From Letharia columbiana (Eukaryota; Ascomycota; Lecanoromycetes; Lecanorales; Parmeliaceae): DNA of 64,000 nucleotides. Made by a program: the position numbers and the translations under genes. The notes under the pieces were generated by a model. The model searched no databases. It was not told the DNA's origin and saw nothing but the letters and a program-made list of their open reading frames with translations. The stretch lies in NCBI RefSeq assembly GCF_014066305.1, contig NW_023501041.1, forward strand, positions 992,001-1,056,000. Reading direction: 5' to 3'. Every line of letters starts with the position of its first letter. The stretch's first letter is position 1. This document shows, one piece after another, positions 47,614 to 64,000 of this stretch.

Positions 47614-47853
47614 TGCGCGTGGTAATCGGGTTTCTGTTAAAGACGAAGAGGAAGTGCGCTCTTTCTGACTTTACTCTATTCAGGGCCTTGGCATCGGAAT
47701 TGATCGACAAGACCATTAAATTTAGAAGTGGCTCAAGAATTTTAAAGATGCACCAGCTTCAACATCAACATTCCAGATATCCCTAAGGAACAGTCGTTGA
47801 GCAATTGGGGGAAAAGGGAAAACCGAGGACCTACCGTCTTGTCATATGCCTAT

Positions 47854-49125
47854 ATGAAAGCCTTGCACCTCCTACGATGGAGCGGCTCAGTCCTCTCACC
47901 GCGCACGAGACCATGCTGCTTCATTCACAAATATCCGAGTCGATATCGACCTCAACCTTTCAACATTCTTCTCCGCCTTCAATCCTCCGCTGCAGTACCG
48001 ATAAGAACCATCTCAGAACCAGAAGATGACACTGAGCCACAAAAACCAGCACACTACACCCTCCTCCCATCTCCACCACCCTCACGCGCCCTTTCCTCCG
48101 CTCGCCTCTCCGCCTTACATGCTCGACTCGTTCTCCCTCCACGCCTTCCCCTAGAGTCTCTTGCCCGCTGCCTTGTCGACCCTTCCGCCGATACAAACCC
48201 TAATTTCAACAATGCCTCCCTCTCCATACTCGGCTACGACCTCTTAGGCTACTACACCTCCGAAGCCATCGTCTGCCGCTACCCTCGTCTCCCCACCGAA
48301 GTCACGTTCGCCGCCATGCACGCCTACTGTGGGCCTAAAACTCTCGCGGCCGTTACGCGAGAATGGGGCGTCGAAGTGGCGGCAGCGCCAGGGGGAGAAG
48401 TCGATCCTGGGGTTCTACAATGCACAAGGCAGGAAGCGGGCAATGCAAGCGTGAACGGCACTGGCACACAGTTCAAGGACCTCCCAAAAGTTGCTGAAGA
48501 TCCTAGCACGCGACCTAACCCAGAGCAGCAGAGAAGGGGCTGGCGCAGAGGCGCGACTAGCCAGACCGTCTATGATGACGACTTCGGAGACGAAATCGAG
48601 CGCACCGAGACCGACTACGCAGAGCGACCCGAGCTGCGACAGGAAGACGCCCAGCGGAAGGCTAAGAGGGGGGTCACGCTCGAAGTAGCATCCACCGGGT
48701 TTGTGAGAGCGCTGATGGGTGCTGTGTATCTACATGCTGGGAAGAGGGCTGCTTATAATTTCTTCAAGGCGCACATACTCAGTCGGCATTTGGATGTGAG
48801 CAAGTTGTTTGAGTTTCGACAACCAACGAGGGACCTGAGTAAATTGTGTGCGAGAGAAGGGTTTGAGAGTCCTGTGGCAAGAATATTGAGTGAGACTGGG
48901 AGAAAGAGTCGACATCCTGTCTTCGTGGTTGGTGTCTTTGCAGGGAAGGACAAACTCGGAGAGGGATCCGGAAGCAGTCTGGATGAAGCCAGAATTCGAG
49001 CTGCCATAGGTGCATTGAAGGGTTGGTACCTGTACAGTCCGTTGGAGGTGAGGGTGCCCAGCGAGGCTACCGAAGAGAAGCCTTGGGAGCCGGTACTTGT
49101 TGATGGTGGAGAGGTGTTTGTGTGA
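47854..49125 (+). CDS. MRPL3: Mitochondrial large-subunit ribosomal protein mL44 (Mrpl3)
   Basis: A mitoribosomal large-subunit protein with an RNase III-like fold that is thought to be catalytically dead. Single exon, 423 aa. The first 60 residues are basic, Ser/Arg-rich and without acidic residues (MKALHLLRWSGSVLSPRTRP), fitting a mitochondrial presequence. The RNase III-like domain covers about 90-320: LSILGYDLLGYYTSEAIVCR and LEVASTGFVRALMGAVYLHA. An acidic, low-complexity insertion of about 90 residues lies between them (about 190-280). The C-terminal double-stranded-RNA-binding domain spans about 345-410, with HPVFVVGVFAGKDKLGEGSG and EARIRAAIGALKGWYLY. The open frame continues upstream only to a TTG, so the ATG of MKALHLL is taken as start. 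The mL44 family is usually near 400 aa. Confidence 0.9.
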   Translation: MKALHLLRWSGSVLSPRTRPCCFIHKYPSRYRPQPFNILLRLQSSAAVPIRTISEPEDDTEPQKPAHYTLLPSPPPSRALSSARLSALHARLVLPPRLPLESLARCLVDPSADTNPNFNNASLSILGYDLLGYYTSEAIVCRYPRLPTEVTFAAMHAYCGPKTLAAVTREWGVEVAAAPGGEVDPGVLQCTRQEAGNASVNGTGTQFKDLPKVAEDPSTRPNPEQQRRGWRRGATSQTVYDDDFGDEIERTETDYAERPELRQEDAQRKAKRGVTLEVASTGFVRALMGAVYLHAGKRAAYNFFKAHILSRHLDVSKLFEFRQPTRDLSKLCAREGFESPVARILSETGRKSRHPVFVVGVFAGKDKLGEGSGSSLDEARIRAAIGALKGWYLYSPLEVRVPSEATEEKPWEPVLVDGGEVFV

Positions 49126-49825
49126 GTTTTGGGGGTGGAAGCGGATGGATATACCTGGCCAGCATTTTGCTGCTGCAAGATCTAAGCGCTTCTTGTGGAA
49201 ATGTTTTGCGTGCATCAGCAGGCTTCATTAGGCGGCGTCTGATCCTGTACACCATATGTACATAGAGGAAAACGCCCTTCTCCAAATATTATGTCTGCTG
49301 GAAATGCTTGGTGGTGGTTTGGTCAATTTCTCCTTTTGCCTGTACACCCGAAATGGACGCCACAAATTCCTCCGTACACGAAAAGAGTGGACAAGAGTCG
49401 TATGCCACCGAACACTGTTCCCTTGCTGTTCTTGTCGTGATACCCTGACGACTCCCAATTGCCACCACTTGGGTTAGATTGTGATTCAAGAGAGGAAGTA
49501 CGTAGACATTGGCTCCATTTCTATTCTACGCGGAGATATAATAAGGGTCAAGACCCATCACGTTGTTGTAGTCTTTGCCATTAATCATTAATCAAGTATC
49601 CACTAGCACTCATCGTTATCTCTCATTTTCAACAATATCCTCATATCAAAGCTATCCTTGTGGCCGAAAAACAGTATGCAAAAGCAATATGTACAAGCAA
49701 GACTGGTATCTTGATACTTTTTGAGGACAGAAAAATGGAAAGCCAATGCCATCTTCTCTCTATGCATGCATGATCATCAGCAAACCACTGCAGAATGAAC
49801 CTCTTCTCTAATTGCAAACTTCACA
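49126..49825. other. Convergent intergenic region, mL44 / La
   Basis: About 700 bp between convergent stop codons. The several open frames here are short, overlap on both strands and have no recognisable content. Confidence 0.65.
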
Positions 49826-51495
49826 TCACGACTCCTCGACCTTTGAATCGACCTTCTTAGAGTTCCCCTGCTCCTCTGCTCCATCGTCGTCTTCCCGAGC
49901 ACGCTTCTTCGAGCCTGGATCGGCAGCAGCATCTGGAGGAGCTTCAGGTGGTGCTGTAGTCGCATCCACTGCCTTTCCGTCATTTTTCGTCAAAGTGTCG
50001 GTAGCCTCTTTGGCTTCGTCTTTGACCGGCTTTTCTGTGCTTGGGCTATCCTTGTCGTCCGATCCGGGGCTTGAGGTCCTGACTTTTGGAACTCCGCTGT
50101 CGTTTTGTTAGAATGAGTCTTGCATCAGGTGAATCGATAGTGCGTCTCAGAAGCACACGAACTTACCGCTCGTCTCTCTCTCTCCTCTGATCGTTCCTGT
50201 TCCTAGATCTATCTCGGCCTTCTCTGCCTCGGCCGCCTCCTCGACCGCGTTCTGAACCGCGGAAACCCTTGTGCTTTCCGCCATTTCTATCTTTGAAGCC
50301 GCCTTTGCGGTCTTCTTCCCGACGAACCCTCCAATCCCGGTCATCCTTGTCGTCTCTATCGCGTCTGACACCTTTCTCTCCCCGCCTATCGTGATCACGA
50401 CCAGCCCAGTCACGATTACCATTCTGATGAGCACGATCATCTTCGTTGGGCCTCACACGGCCAGCTGCAATATCATCGACCTTATCATCACAGTACTGCT
50501 TCTTGCTCTTGACCTGCAGCTCATTGCTTTGCCACTTAGGTTTGGGGTCTAGAGCGAGGAAAGCGTTCTGGGTCTCTTCCGAGTCAAACTCCACAAACAC
50601 ACTTCCCTTGAAGGTACCGTCATACGATCGTCGTAGACGCACAGAGTTGGTGGGGCCGTGCTGAGCAAAGTATGCTTCAATGTCAAATTGAGTGCTTGGC
50701 CGTTCTTCCCCAAAACCCTTTGCGTAGACACTTCGAGCCATGGTTTTGTCTTCGTGAACCTTTTGTATCTCTACCATTGGCTTACCTACCAGACCTTCAG
50801 GTAGCGGGGTTTTTCGCTGGATGGACGTGTCATCTTCGACGACGTTTAGGATGGTACTCTCTTTGAGAGCGTCGACAATGGCAGATAGGGGCTGGAAGTG
50901 GCGCATACGCTTGAACGAGTGGATGGTACTAATTGGGACTGGTAGATTTTCATGGCCTTCGACTTTTGTGAACAGGAATTTGTCTGTCAGAAGGTTGGAG
51001 TCTGAGAAGTAGAACTCGACCTTGGGTATGGCGGTCAGTCTTTATGAAGTTATATAACATCGGAGAATTACACACTTGTTTGCGAATGGCAACAGGATCG
51101 CTACTCTCTTGTTGAGAAACGAGATCCGACTTGTTATTGTGCCTTTTGTGTGGACGATCATTGGGATTGCCATACTGTTTGCGAGGTCTGTCGTTCCATT
51201 TCTGTCCTTCTCGAACCCTCTTCGAAGGTCCGTCCTGGCTTGGACTCTCCTTCTCGGGTTCCTTGCGCGTCTTCTCTTCCTGCTCCACTGGGCTCTTGGC
51301 GCTCTTTCCGGCAGACGCTGCTTCGGTGCCATTGGTCTGACTCTCCGATTTTGACTCTTCAATCAATCTTTCAATTGTATCTTGCGACTGGCCAAGCGAT
51401 GGTACTTCTACTTGGTCCTCGCTTCCAGGCTTGGTTACCTCTTCCACCTCCATATTGGGTAGACTCTTCTCTAAGCAACTGTCAGTCTCAGCCAT
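49826..51495 (-). CDS. LHP1: La-domain RNA-binding protein (Lhp1/Sla1)
   Basis: La protein binds the 3' oligo-U end of new RNA polymerase III transcripts, protecting tRNA precursors and other small RNAs in the nucleus. Three exons: 51495-51076, 51020-50167 and 50096-49826; 514 aa. A low-complexity acidic N-terminus of about 130 residues comes first. The La motif begins at about 137 with IRKQVEFYFSDSNLLTDKFL, then PVPISTIHSFKRMR and LKESTILNVVEDDTSIQRKT. An RRM follows at about 225-310, with SVYAKGF, YFAQHGPTNSVRLRRS and GSVFVEFDSEE. After it comes a long Arg/Gly/Asp-rich tail with many RGG, RD and DRD pairs, then an acidic end with a KKRARED nuclear-signal-like cluster. The order La motif, RRM, basic tail is that of fungal La. 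Confidence 0.92.
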
Positions 51496-51963
51496 ATCCT
51501 TTCCACCGTTGACAGAAAGAAAAAGTCCCTAAACATGATGCGAATTTAATAAATCATCAGACGTGAGGCTAAAGGCTTTACCTTTTGTTTAGAAGATCCT
51601 ATTAGAGACTGCTTTGCATAAATATCGAAGGACTGATAGCTCTCCAGTCACTCTAGTGGGACAGGGTCTTCAAGTCAAATGGTATATAGATGATGGGAAG
51701 CAGTGATTGGGTCTCGATCCAATGTCCTCGTGTACCTTGGAGAATGTTCTGCGGAGAATTGTGGATCGGTTAACTACCTTAGAGTCATGAAAAAGTGGGA
51801 GGGACAGCTCTGTCAAACGAGCGGGGCAGTTTTTCCCGGCTCCGACTAGAATACGGTGAACCACTAAATCCCTGCAGCGAACGCGAATTCTAGTGATCTG
51901 ATAATTTATAGCGACAGCCCTGACAGAACTGACTACCACTCACTCATACCAGATCGATTGACC
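51496..51963. promoter_or_regulatory. Divergent promoter region, La / uS4m
   Basis: About 470 bp between the divergent start codons of the La and uS4m genes. No specific site is recognisable. Confidence 0.5.
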
Positions 51964-53340
51964 ATGCGCAAAAGGTTTCATGGTCTCAAGAGAATAGTAA
52001 GTCTTTATATTCGGCGCATACGTGTTAGAGATTAAAGAATGACTAATACATCTCGTAGAAACTTCGACAGTCATGGAATAAATACAACCTGTTCAATCTC
52101 TCTCGAGTCGAGCAGCCCAAAAATATCGAAAGAACCTTTTTCCAACAGAAATGGACCGCCAAAGCTTTGACAAGAGCATACCATGGCGAAACTATCAGAG
52201 AGAAGCAGTGGACCAGGATGTTCCGACGAACAATTCGCTCTGTTGTGCCAATGGATTATAAGATGCTAGCAGAGAAGGATGGATCAGAACAGGCCGAAGG
52301 GAGGGGATCAGGACTTGATCCACCTCCTGATCAGAAACCTAAGCCGTTCCCACGGACACCATACCTCAACATGACATATGCGCCAACCGAGCGGAGGCTG
52401 GATACCGCTATCTTCAGGGCTCTGTTCGCAAGTAGTACGAGGCAGGCCCGCCAGTTCGTGGTACATGGATATGTCAGAGTCAACGGAAAGGAGGTCCTCA
52501 TTGCTCTCGAGATGTTTGCTAGCACATAGCTAACCTCACGGTCCGCAGATGATCTACCCAGGCTATCAATTGAACCCAGGCGACATGTTTCAAGTGGAGC
52601 CTGATCGCGTGCTTTATGCCACCGGCGCCCCAAAAGATAGATTCGAGCGTCGCGCTGGCCGCAAGATACGGGCCAGATACTCCAAGAAAGCGTCCAACTC
52701 TGAAGGCTCTGAAGATGCCGAGCCCAAAACGCCCAAGTCAGACCCATCTCATGAACCCACCACCACGGACAAAACCCCCAAAGAAAGCCTTCAGTCTCTC
52801 CTCAGCCAAGCGAAAGAACTTCTCGCAACTCCTTCAACTTCTCTGACTGCAAAACGAAAGCAAGATCTCCGCGCCTTTCAAAGGACTGTGAAACGCACCT
52901 TAGGCCGCCCCAAGACCCTGACAGCGACCTCGCTCGACAGTCAATTAGCAGAAATAGTAGCGCGTATGACTACAGCACCGAATACCGGTCTTAAATCACC
53001 GTCACCCCCAACACCAGAAGTACCCGTACTCTCAACGCCCGAACTTCAGGCGGAAGCCGCCACCCTCGACTCTACCCAACTCAAGACTCTCCGCGACGCT
53101 CTCAAAGACGCGCGCGAGAACCCTGTGGATCCATCAAAACCGTATGCTACTCCTTGGCGGCCTAGAGAGTGGATGTCCGCATTTGCATTTGTGCCCCGAT
53201 ACTTGGAGGTGCATCAGAGAGTATGCGCGGCGGTGTATCTAAGGCATCCGGTTGCGAGACCAGGCTTAGCGGAGGTGCCGACACCTTACGGAACGGAGAT
53301 AAATACTCTAGCTCATAATTGGTATCTACGGCGGAGGTAA
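51964..53340 (+). CDS. NAM9: Mitochondrial small-subunit ribosomal protein uS4m (Nam9)
   Basis: The mitochondrial uS4, an early-assembling protein of the small ribosomal subunit. Three exons: 51964-51996 (11 codons), 52059-52493 and 52549-53340; 419 aa. The N-terminus is basic ([20 protein letters not shown]), then [20 protein letters not shown]. The S4 RNA-binding domain lies at about 115-185: [34 protein letters not shown] and then [21 protein letters not shown] fungal C-terminal extension of more than 200 residues is low-complexity in its first part and ends in a conserved-looking block ([20 protein letters not shown]). The second intron interrupts the S4 domain right after VNGKE. Nam9-type proteins share both the S4 domain and the long tail. 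Confidence 0.92.
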
Positions 53341-53549
53341 AGGAGTGCGTGATAGCGGCTGGCAGCTGTAAGAATCTGTACATCACCGTGGAAGATTTGT
53401 AGCATAGCATGGCACACTGCATAGAAACACTTGGACCGTGCTTGTGCCCTTGGAGTGACAGCGATGTGCTCTATATCCACGAATGTGTCTCAGGGTATCT
53501 GGGCGTCATGTACACATATACAAGCTTCAAAATATGAGAGCGAGCATCT

Positions 53550-55376
53550 CTACTCTCCCTCACGCCTTTCCGGATTTATCTCCTTTTCGGGCTCTTCAGA
53601 GCCATCCTTCCAATATTCGTGGATCAGACTTTCCACTTTCCACTTCGGGACTCCCTCACCTCCCTCCTCGCTGACAAGCCTCCAGACTCTTTGGTCGCCT
53701 CTCTCACAGGCTCTCCTTGCCAATGACACTGCAGTACCATGTCTAGGCCACCATCCCAGGCCACGCATCTCCTCGAAATAGCGCCAGGCATCGTCGATGC
53801 TGCTCTCGCTATTGAGGCATACCAATGTGAGCCGATCGTACGTGAGTCTGTCCGGCACGACCTTTAGCGCCACCATTTCAGAAGCCAGGAACATGGCAAG
53901 GTCTTTGCGAGCAGCTTGCGAGCAGCCGCGAAAAAGAAGATTGAATGTTGCAGTATCGGGAGTAAGAGAGTCTCCAAAGTTGTGCAAGGCCTTGTAGATT
54001 GAAAGAGAAGAGGCGAGGTCATGGTGAGCTATGTACGCTTCCATTATCACATTGATAGCCTGTATCGGGATTTGACGGTCCTGCTCGCGGAGTTCTTCGA
54101 GTATTGAGACTGCTGTAGCTACCAGACTGGGCGACAGGCATAGATGGGTGAATATGGGCCGAGTAGACGCTGTTGTTGGAGGATGGCCGGCAGCCGTCAT
54201 GATGGTAAGGAGAGTGAACGAAGTGCGAATGTCCTTGGCGGTCACGTATGTTTCTAGTAAAGCTTCGTAGTGGTGGAGCTGGATAGGGTTGCCTGATCGG
54301 CGACCTAGGATACGTAGGGCGGACGTCGCGAGGTAAATGTCTCCATGACGAGCTGCAGTAGAAATTATATTGATGCAGATTCCAGCAGAAGGATTGAGAT
54401 ACGAGCTCTCGACCCTCGCCCTGTAAGCAAAGAGGGTGCCTCGATGGTGTAGGGCGCGTGAGGCAGTGTCGAGCAAATAGTACCACAGGGTCGCTGAGAT
54501 GTTGAATTCGCCTGACGAGATGCGGTGTTGCATTAGGTTGACTGCCGAGTCGAATTCTTCAGCAGAGCAAAGGGTATATATGATCAGGTCATAAAGCCAA
54601 GAGTCGACTTTGGCTCCTTCTTTCTGCATCTGGTCCAGAGTATCAAGCGCAAGCTCTAGCTGTCGCTCTCTGATCAGGCCCGTAACCACGTCGTGCCAGC
54701 CGTTTTTGGTCAAGGAAAACCATCGTTGGCGTAGTTCTTCGAGTATGCGTTGCCTCAACAGGCAGTCTGGATGTACAGCAAGAGCCTGTATGGTGTCAGC
54801 CAAAGCATATCTGAATCCTCTAGCGCAATATCCCACCGTCAAAGCAGCATGATATGTAGCGGAATCCGGGGTAAGACCTTCCACCGCAATCTCATCTAAG
54901 ATCCTAGCAACCTCTCCTGCTGAGCCATACTGATGATCCGTGTTGGCAAGCAGCAATGCATCGTACAACCGCAAATTCGGCTTCTGACCGCGTTCTTTCA
55001 CCAATATCTTCACACAATCTCGAATATGGGCATAATGACCTTGCAGGGTTGACCTCCGCAACTCTTGATATGCAGATGTTATGTCTAGGTGCCTTATACG
55101 GTCTTGATCACGGACATGCTGGCCAACGAAGGAGGGTTTCTGATGAGCGCACCGCTGAGCTTGAAGGTTTCCGGGTTGGCGTAATGGACGCGGAACAGTT
55201 CGAGAGCTTGTGAGGAAGCTTTGTGTGTGGGTCTGGCGTGGGTGAAGTTTTCGACATACTATCAGACTTCTCGCACCTGGCCGTGAGATCTCATTGAAGC
55301 CTTGCCGCGGGATTCTACTCGATGTTGGACAAAGACATTGCAATAAGCCATCGATTGTCGTTCTCCCCGATGACAT
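53550..55376 (-). CDS. Pentatricopeptide-repeat protein, probably mitochondrial
   Basis: A PPR protein, expected to bind a specific organellar RNA. Single exon, 608 aa. The first 90 residues are rich in Arg, Ser and Pro with few acids (SRPGARSLIVCRKLHPRQTH), as in a mitochondrial presequence. From about residue 100 on, helical pairs of about 35 residues repeat: RLYDALLLANTDHQYGSAGE; GLTPDSATYHAALTVGYCAR; KVDSWLYDLIIYTLCSAEEF; DTATFNLLFRGCSQAARKDL; PDRLTYDRLTLVCLNSESSI. I count at least eight such units. No further domain follows; the end is a charged tail. The open frame begins at a TTG, so the first ATG (MSSGRTTIDG) is taken. I cannot assign it to a particular yeast or Neurospora factor. It is the last gene before the AT-rich right-hand block. 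Confidence 0.85.
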   Translation of the reverse strand: MSSGRTTIDGLLQCLCPTSSRIPRQGFNEISRPGARSLIVCRKLHPRQTHTQSFLTSSRTVPRPLRQPGNLQAQRCAHQKPSFVGQHVRDQDRIRHLDITSAYQELRRSTLQGHYAHIRDCVKILVKERGQKPNLRLYDALLLANTDHQYGSAGEVARILDEIAVEGLTPDSATYHAALTVGYCARGFRYALADTIQALAVHPDCLLRQRILEELRQRWFSLTKNGWHDVVTGLIRERQLELALDTLDQMQKEGAKVDSWLYDLIIYTLCSAEEFDSAVNLMQHRISSGEFNISATLWYYLLDTASRALHHRGTLFAYRARVESSYLNPSAGICINIISTAARHGDIYLATSALRILGRRSGNPIQLHHYEALLETYVTAKDIRTSFTLLTIMTAAGHPPTTASTRPIFTHLCLSPSLVATAVSILEELREQDRQIPIQAINVIMEAYIAHHDLASSLSIYKALHNFGDSLTPDTATFNLLFRGCSQAARKDLAMFLASEMVALKVVPDRLTYDRLTLVCLNSESSIDDAWRYFEEMRGLGWWPRHGTAVSLARRACERGDQRVWRLVSEEGGEGVPKWKVESLIHEYWKDGSEEPEKEINPERREGE

Positions 55377-60516
<5,140 letters not shown>

Positions 60517-60827
60517 TGTTATAAACCTTAACGCTATTTATATTAAAACGTCGATATCGTATATACTACGTTAGAGTTTCTTTTAGAGTTTAATTTTAAT
60601 AATATATCTTATATATCTAGAGACTTAGCGAATATAGGTCTACTTCGTATATCTTAAAGTTTTAATATTTTTTAGAGATTAGTTCTATTATTAAATATAT
60701 TATTAAATTCTATAATAATATTATATTTTTTATAATCTATATTCGCTAGCTGATTATTAGTAGACTACGCTCTTATAATTCTAATCTCTCTATCTTTTAA
60801 AGGAAAAGACTTATTATTATTATAATA
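60517..60827 (+). repeat. Candidate 5' LTR of nested gypsy element
   Basis: The segment begins tgttataa and ends ttataata. With one RIP transition reversed, the end reads as the complement of the start, the usual LTR terminal palindrome. Its length, 311 bp, is plausible, and gag-like coding follows. The 3' LTR is outside the window, so identity of the two LTRs cannot be checked. Confidence 0.4.
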
Positions 60828-63800
60828 TTGGGTTTATCTCTAGATCGTATAATGAAAAATAAAGATAATATTGAAAGTCGCTATAGCCTCGATAATGAGT
60901 TTAAGAGTTTCTTATTAATAGAAAATCTTATTATAAAATAATATCTTATAATTATTAAAATCGAAAATTATTATCTAAAATAAGAATAAGAATTAACTAC
61001 GTTAGAGGCTTATAATTATAAGCTTTATAATATTAGCTTATTATTTATAATTAATAAAAATTTATCTATATCGATTATTATCGCGCTTTTAGCGAATATA
61101 TTAATTAAGATAAAAATACTTTATTTTAAAAGAATATATTCTTATAAGAGTATTAGTAAGAGAGAGTATCTACGCTAGTTCCGCGAAGTCGAAATTAAGT
61201 TTCTTATAAATTCTAAGTATTTTATTATTAATTAATTAAGAATTATTTATTATATATAATCTTTAAAAGATAATCTTAATATCTAATAATATAAATACTA
61301 TTAAATTTATAATTTAGAGAATATAACTTTTAAATTCTTTAAGTAGTTTCTATTTAATTTAATAGCGAATCTAATAAATCGCTATTTTCTTATATATAAA
61401 AAGTAAAAAAAAATTAAATAACGCTTCGATTAGAAGATATCTATTTTTAAGATTTATTTAAAGAAGCTAGAGATTTATATAACTCTATTTTTTAAGAAGT
61501 ATTAAGCTAATTTCTTCTTAGCTAAACTTAAATTAAAGCTTAAAAATAAGATTCTAAGTACTAGTAATATATCGAAATAATAAGAAGAAATTCTTATTTA
61601 GATTATTATATAGGAAAAGATTTTAAAACGCGTACGCTTTAATAACGATTTTTATTTAAAGTCTTTAAAGGAATTCGCTAAGAATAAGTTCTTAAAGAAT
61701 CGAATTTCGAAGTTTAAATTAACTTTAAATAGCGGCGCTTATATAGCGCGTATCTAAGATAATAATATAAAGTATAAAATTAAATTCTTTAACTCTAACT
61801 ATAAGAAGGATAGTTATTTTTATTATAGAAAATAGAGTTATTAAATATCTAAATATTTAAATCTTAATAAATTATTTATAATATATATCGATATAATATT
61901 AATAAAAAAAGATTTAATCTTATAATCGTCTTAAAAGCGAGATAAAAACGATAATTAATAGAGATAATTTCTTCTATTCTTATAAAGAAGTAAATAAAGC
62001 TTTAGAGTAAATAGAGGTAACTCGTTACTCTATTTAATACTAAAGTATATATTAATTTAATTTTATAAAAGTTCGTAATTTAATAGAATTTAGAATCTTA
62101 TAACGCTATCTTATTATAATCGAAAACGCTAAATAATTAAAGTATATATTATTATAGCGTGTATTAGCTGAAGTATTAGTTAGTAAATAGCTAAGATTAA
62201 AATAAAAAATATAATATACTCTTTTATATTATTAATTAAAAAGGCTTTAATATCGTATTAGATATACTCGAGCTAAATTAATTATAAGTATTATTAAATT
62301 TAGCGATAGAGTAATAATAATTTAAAGTTAACGCTAATAAATTATAGATTAAAAAATTAATTAAATTTATTTAAATTATCGAAGAGAAGCTAAATATATT
62401 CGCGATTATATATATTATAATAGTATAAAGTAAATTAGAAAATAGACGTAGTTTAAAGCTTTCTTAGAAGTTATTAAAGTTTAATAATATTTTTTTTAAT
62501 AAAAAAGTAGAGATCTTATCTACGCTTAAGTAAGAAGATTATATTATTAAGATTAAAAGCGATAAAAAATTACTATATAACTTTTTATATAATCTATTTT
62601 AAACGAAGTTAGCGAAGCTATAGCGCTATTTAAAGAATTTCTTTTAAAAAAGCTAGATCTATTACTTAACTTTCTTAATTAAAATATTAATTTTTTTTAT
62701 TTCTAAAAAGAATAAAAGATTTTATCTTTATATTAATTATCGAAGTCTAAACGCGATAATTATTAAAAATTAATATTCGCTATCTCTAATTACTAAGACT
62801 CTAAATTGCTTATATAAATTTAAAGTCTTTATAAAGCTAAATCTTAAGAATATCTATTATTAAATTCGAATTAAAGAGGATAAATAATTGAAAAATAGCG
62901 TTTCGCAGTCGCTATAACTACTTCGAATATTTAGTTATATCTTTTAAACTCGTTAATATATTAATAACTTTTTAAGTATATATTAATAGAGTCTTTACGA
63001 GTTTAATAAATATAATATATATAATATATTTAAATAATATTCTAATTTATAATACTAATTTAGCGAAGTATTAGCGATATATTAAATAAGTACTTAAGCG
63101 TTTACGCTAGTTTTAATTATATATTAATTTAAAAAAATATTAATTCTATATCGAGCGGGTTAAGTTTCTAAAGTTTATTATATCTATCGAAGATATCGCG
63201 ATAGATTAAAAATATATTACTATTATTAAGAAATAGTTAAAATTAAAAAATTATCGAAATATATAAGTCTTTTTAGACTTTATTAATTTTTATTAATAAT
63301 TTATCTATAATTATTCTAATATAATAATATTATTTATTAACTTATTTAAAGAAAGTAAGAATAATAAGAAATCTAGATTATTAGAGTAAATAGATAACGC
63401 TAAATAAGCGTTTTAATAGCTCTAAAACACTTTTATAACCGCGTTATTTCTATATTATTATAATTTAAATTTAAAGTTATATCTTAAGATTAACGCTTTT
63501 AACTTCGATATAAGAGCTATACTTTTATAATTAAATAAAAATAATTATTAATAACTAGTAATATTCTAATCTAGAAAAATAATTTTTACGAAATAAAATT
63601 ATAAGATTTATAATTAAGAGTTATTCGCTATTATAGTATTTATAAAGTAATAATATTACTATCTAAAAAATAATATATTTTATATTAAGATTTTAATAAA
63701 TTATAATAATTTTAAGAGCTTTATAAAGTAGAAGAAATTAAACTTTAGATAAGCTCGTTAAACGCTAAAGTTAGTTATTTATAACTTTAAGATTTTTTAT

Positions 63801-64000
63801 TAGATAGATAAATTAAATTCTATTAACTCGCTATTATAACGTCTTAATTATAAAAGAACTTCGCTATTAAATATTAAACTACTATTAATACTATAAAATA
63901 AATTTATATTTTAAATTAGCGGTAAATAGTTATAAAGAAATAAGAAGATTATAATAACTATAGCGCTTATATTTTATATTATTAATATCTAAATAATTAT
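60517..64000 (+). mobile_element. Second Ty3/gypsy retrotransposon, nested, truncated by the window
   Basis: A RIP-mutated gypsy element inserted in the LINE. After a candidate 5' LTR comes a gag-like region (about 61050-61800) with a degraded zinc knuckle near 61815-61860. A protease region follows. The RT is near 62690-63110: LYINYRSLNAIIIKN, then SLSLIT and AYYxIRIKEDK-like. RNase H or the connection domain is near 63550-63860: FTKxNYKIYNxELFAI and later NFKIFYxIDKLNSINSLL-like. The domain order and motifs differ in detail from the element at 37400-44265, so this is another family. The integrase and 3' LTR lie beyond the right edge. Confidence 0.8.

Overview
This window looks like part of a chromosome from a filamentous ascomycete (Pezizomycotina, most likely Dothideomycetes). 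The genes carry short 50-75 nt introns with fungal splice signals. They include fungal-specific families: DASH Ask1, Stu1/CLASP, a LIM-RhoGAP, a Mak32-type pfkB protein, mL44 and uS4m, and a highly reducing PKS. The repeats are AT-rich, TpA-rich and full of stops, as expected after repeat-induced point mutation (RIP). The class-level placement is inference. All splice sites were read by eye; for each multi-exon gene the exon lengths sum to an open frame.

Layout. 1-410: fragment of a Tad-like LINE in reverse orientation, then AT-rich low-complexity sequence to about 965. 1149-14804: ASK1 (+), a 1309-aa LIM-RhoGAP (-), a decayed F-box/LRR-like locus, and STU1 (-). 15819-28787: a small secondary-metabolite neighbourhood with a 2.36-kaa highly reducing PKS (-), a PTH11/rhodopsin-type membrane protein (-), a small unassigned ORF and an SDR oxidoreductase (+). 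29496-35204: a basic-secretory-protein-family zinc peptidase (-), a PTEN/Tep1-like phosphatase (+) and adenylyl cyclase-associated protein CAP/Srv2 (-). 36310-44790: a repeat island with a TIR-bounded element, minisatellites and a RIP-mutated Ty3/gypsy retrotransposon. 45375-55376: a Mak32-type pfkB protein (+), a 110-aa single-pass membrane protein (-), mL44 (+), La protein (-), uS4m (+) and a PPR protein (-). 55559-64000: a poly(A)-rich junction, then a RIP-mutated LINE interrupted by a second Ty3/gypsy element that runs off the window.

The window is strongly compartmentalised: gene-rich blocks of ordinary base composition alternate with AT-rich transposon blocks, and homopolymer-rich junctions sit at almost every boundary. 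Most genes are conserved housekeeping functions: kinetochore and spindle, Rho and actin signalling, mitochondrial translation and RNA maturation. The accessory part is the PKS neighbourhood. There the PKS is intact through KS, AT, DH, ER and KR, but has a degenerate methyltransferase region and an apparent frameshift directly after an unusual ACP serine motif. The two LINE copies at the window ends lie in mirror orientation, each preceded on its 5' side by a poly(A)-rich tract.
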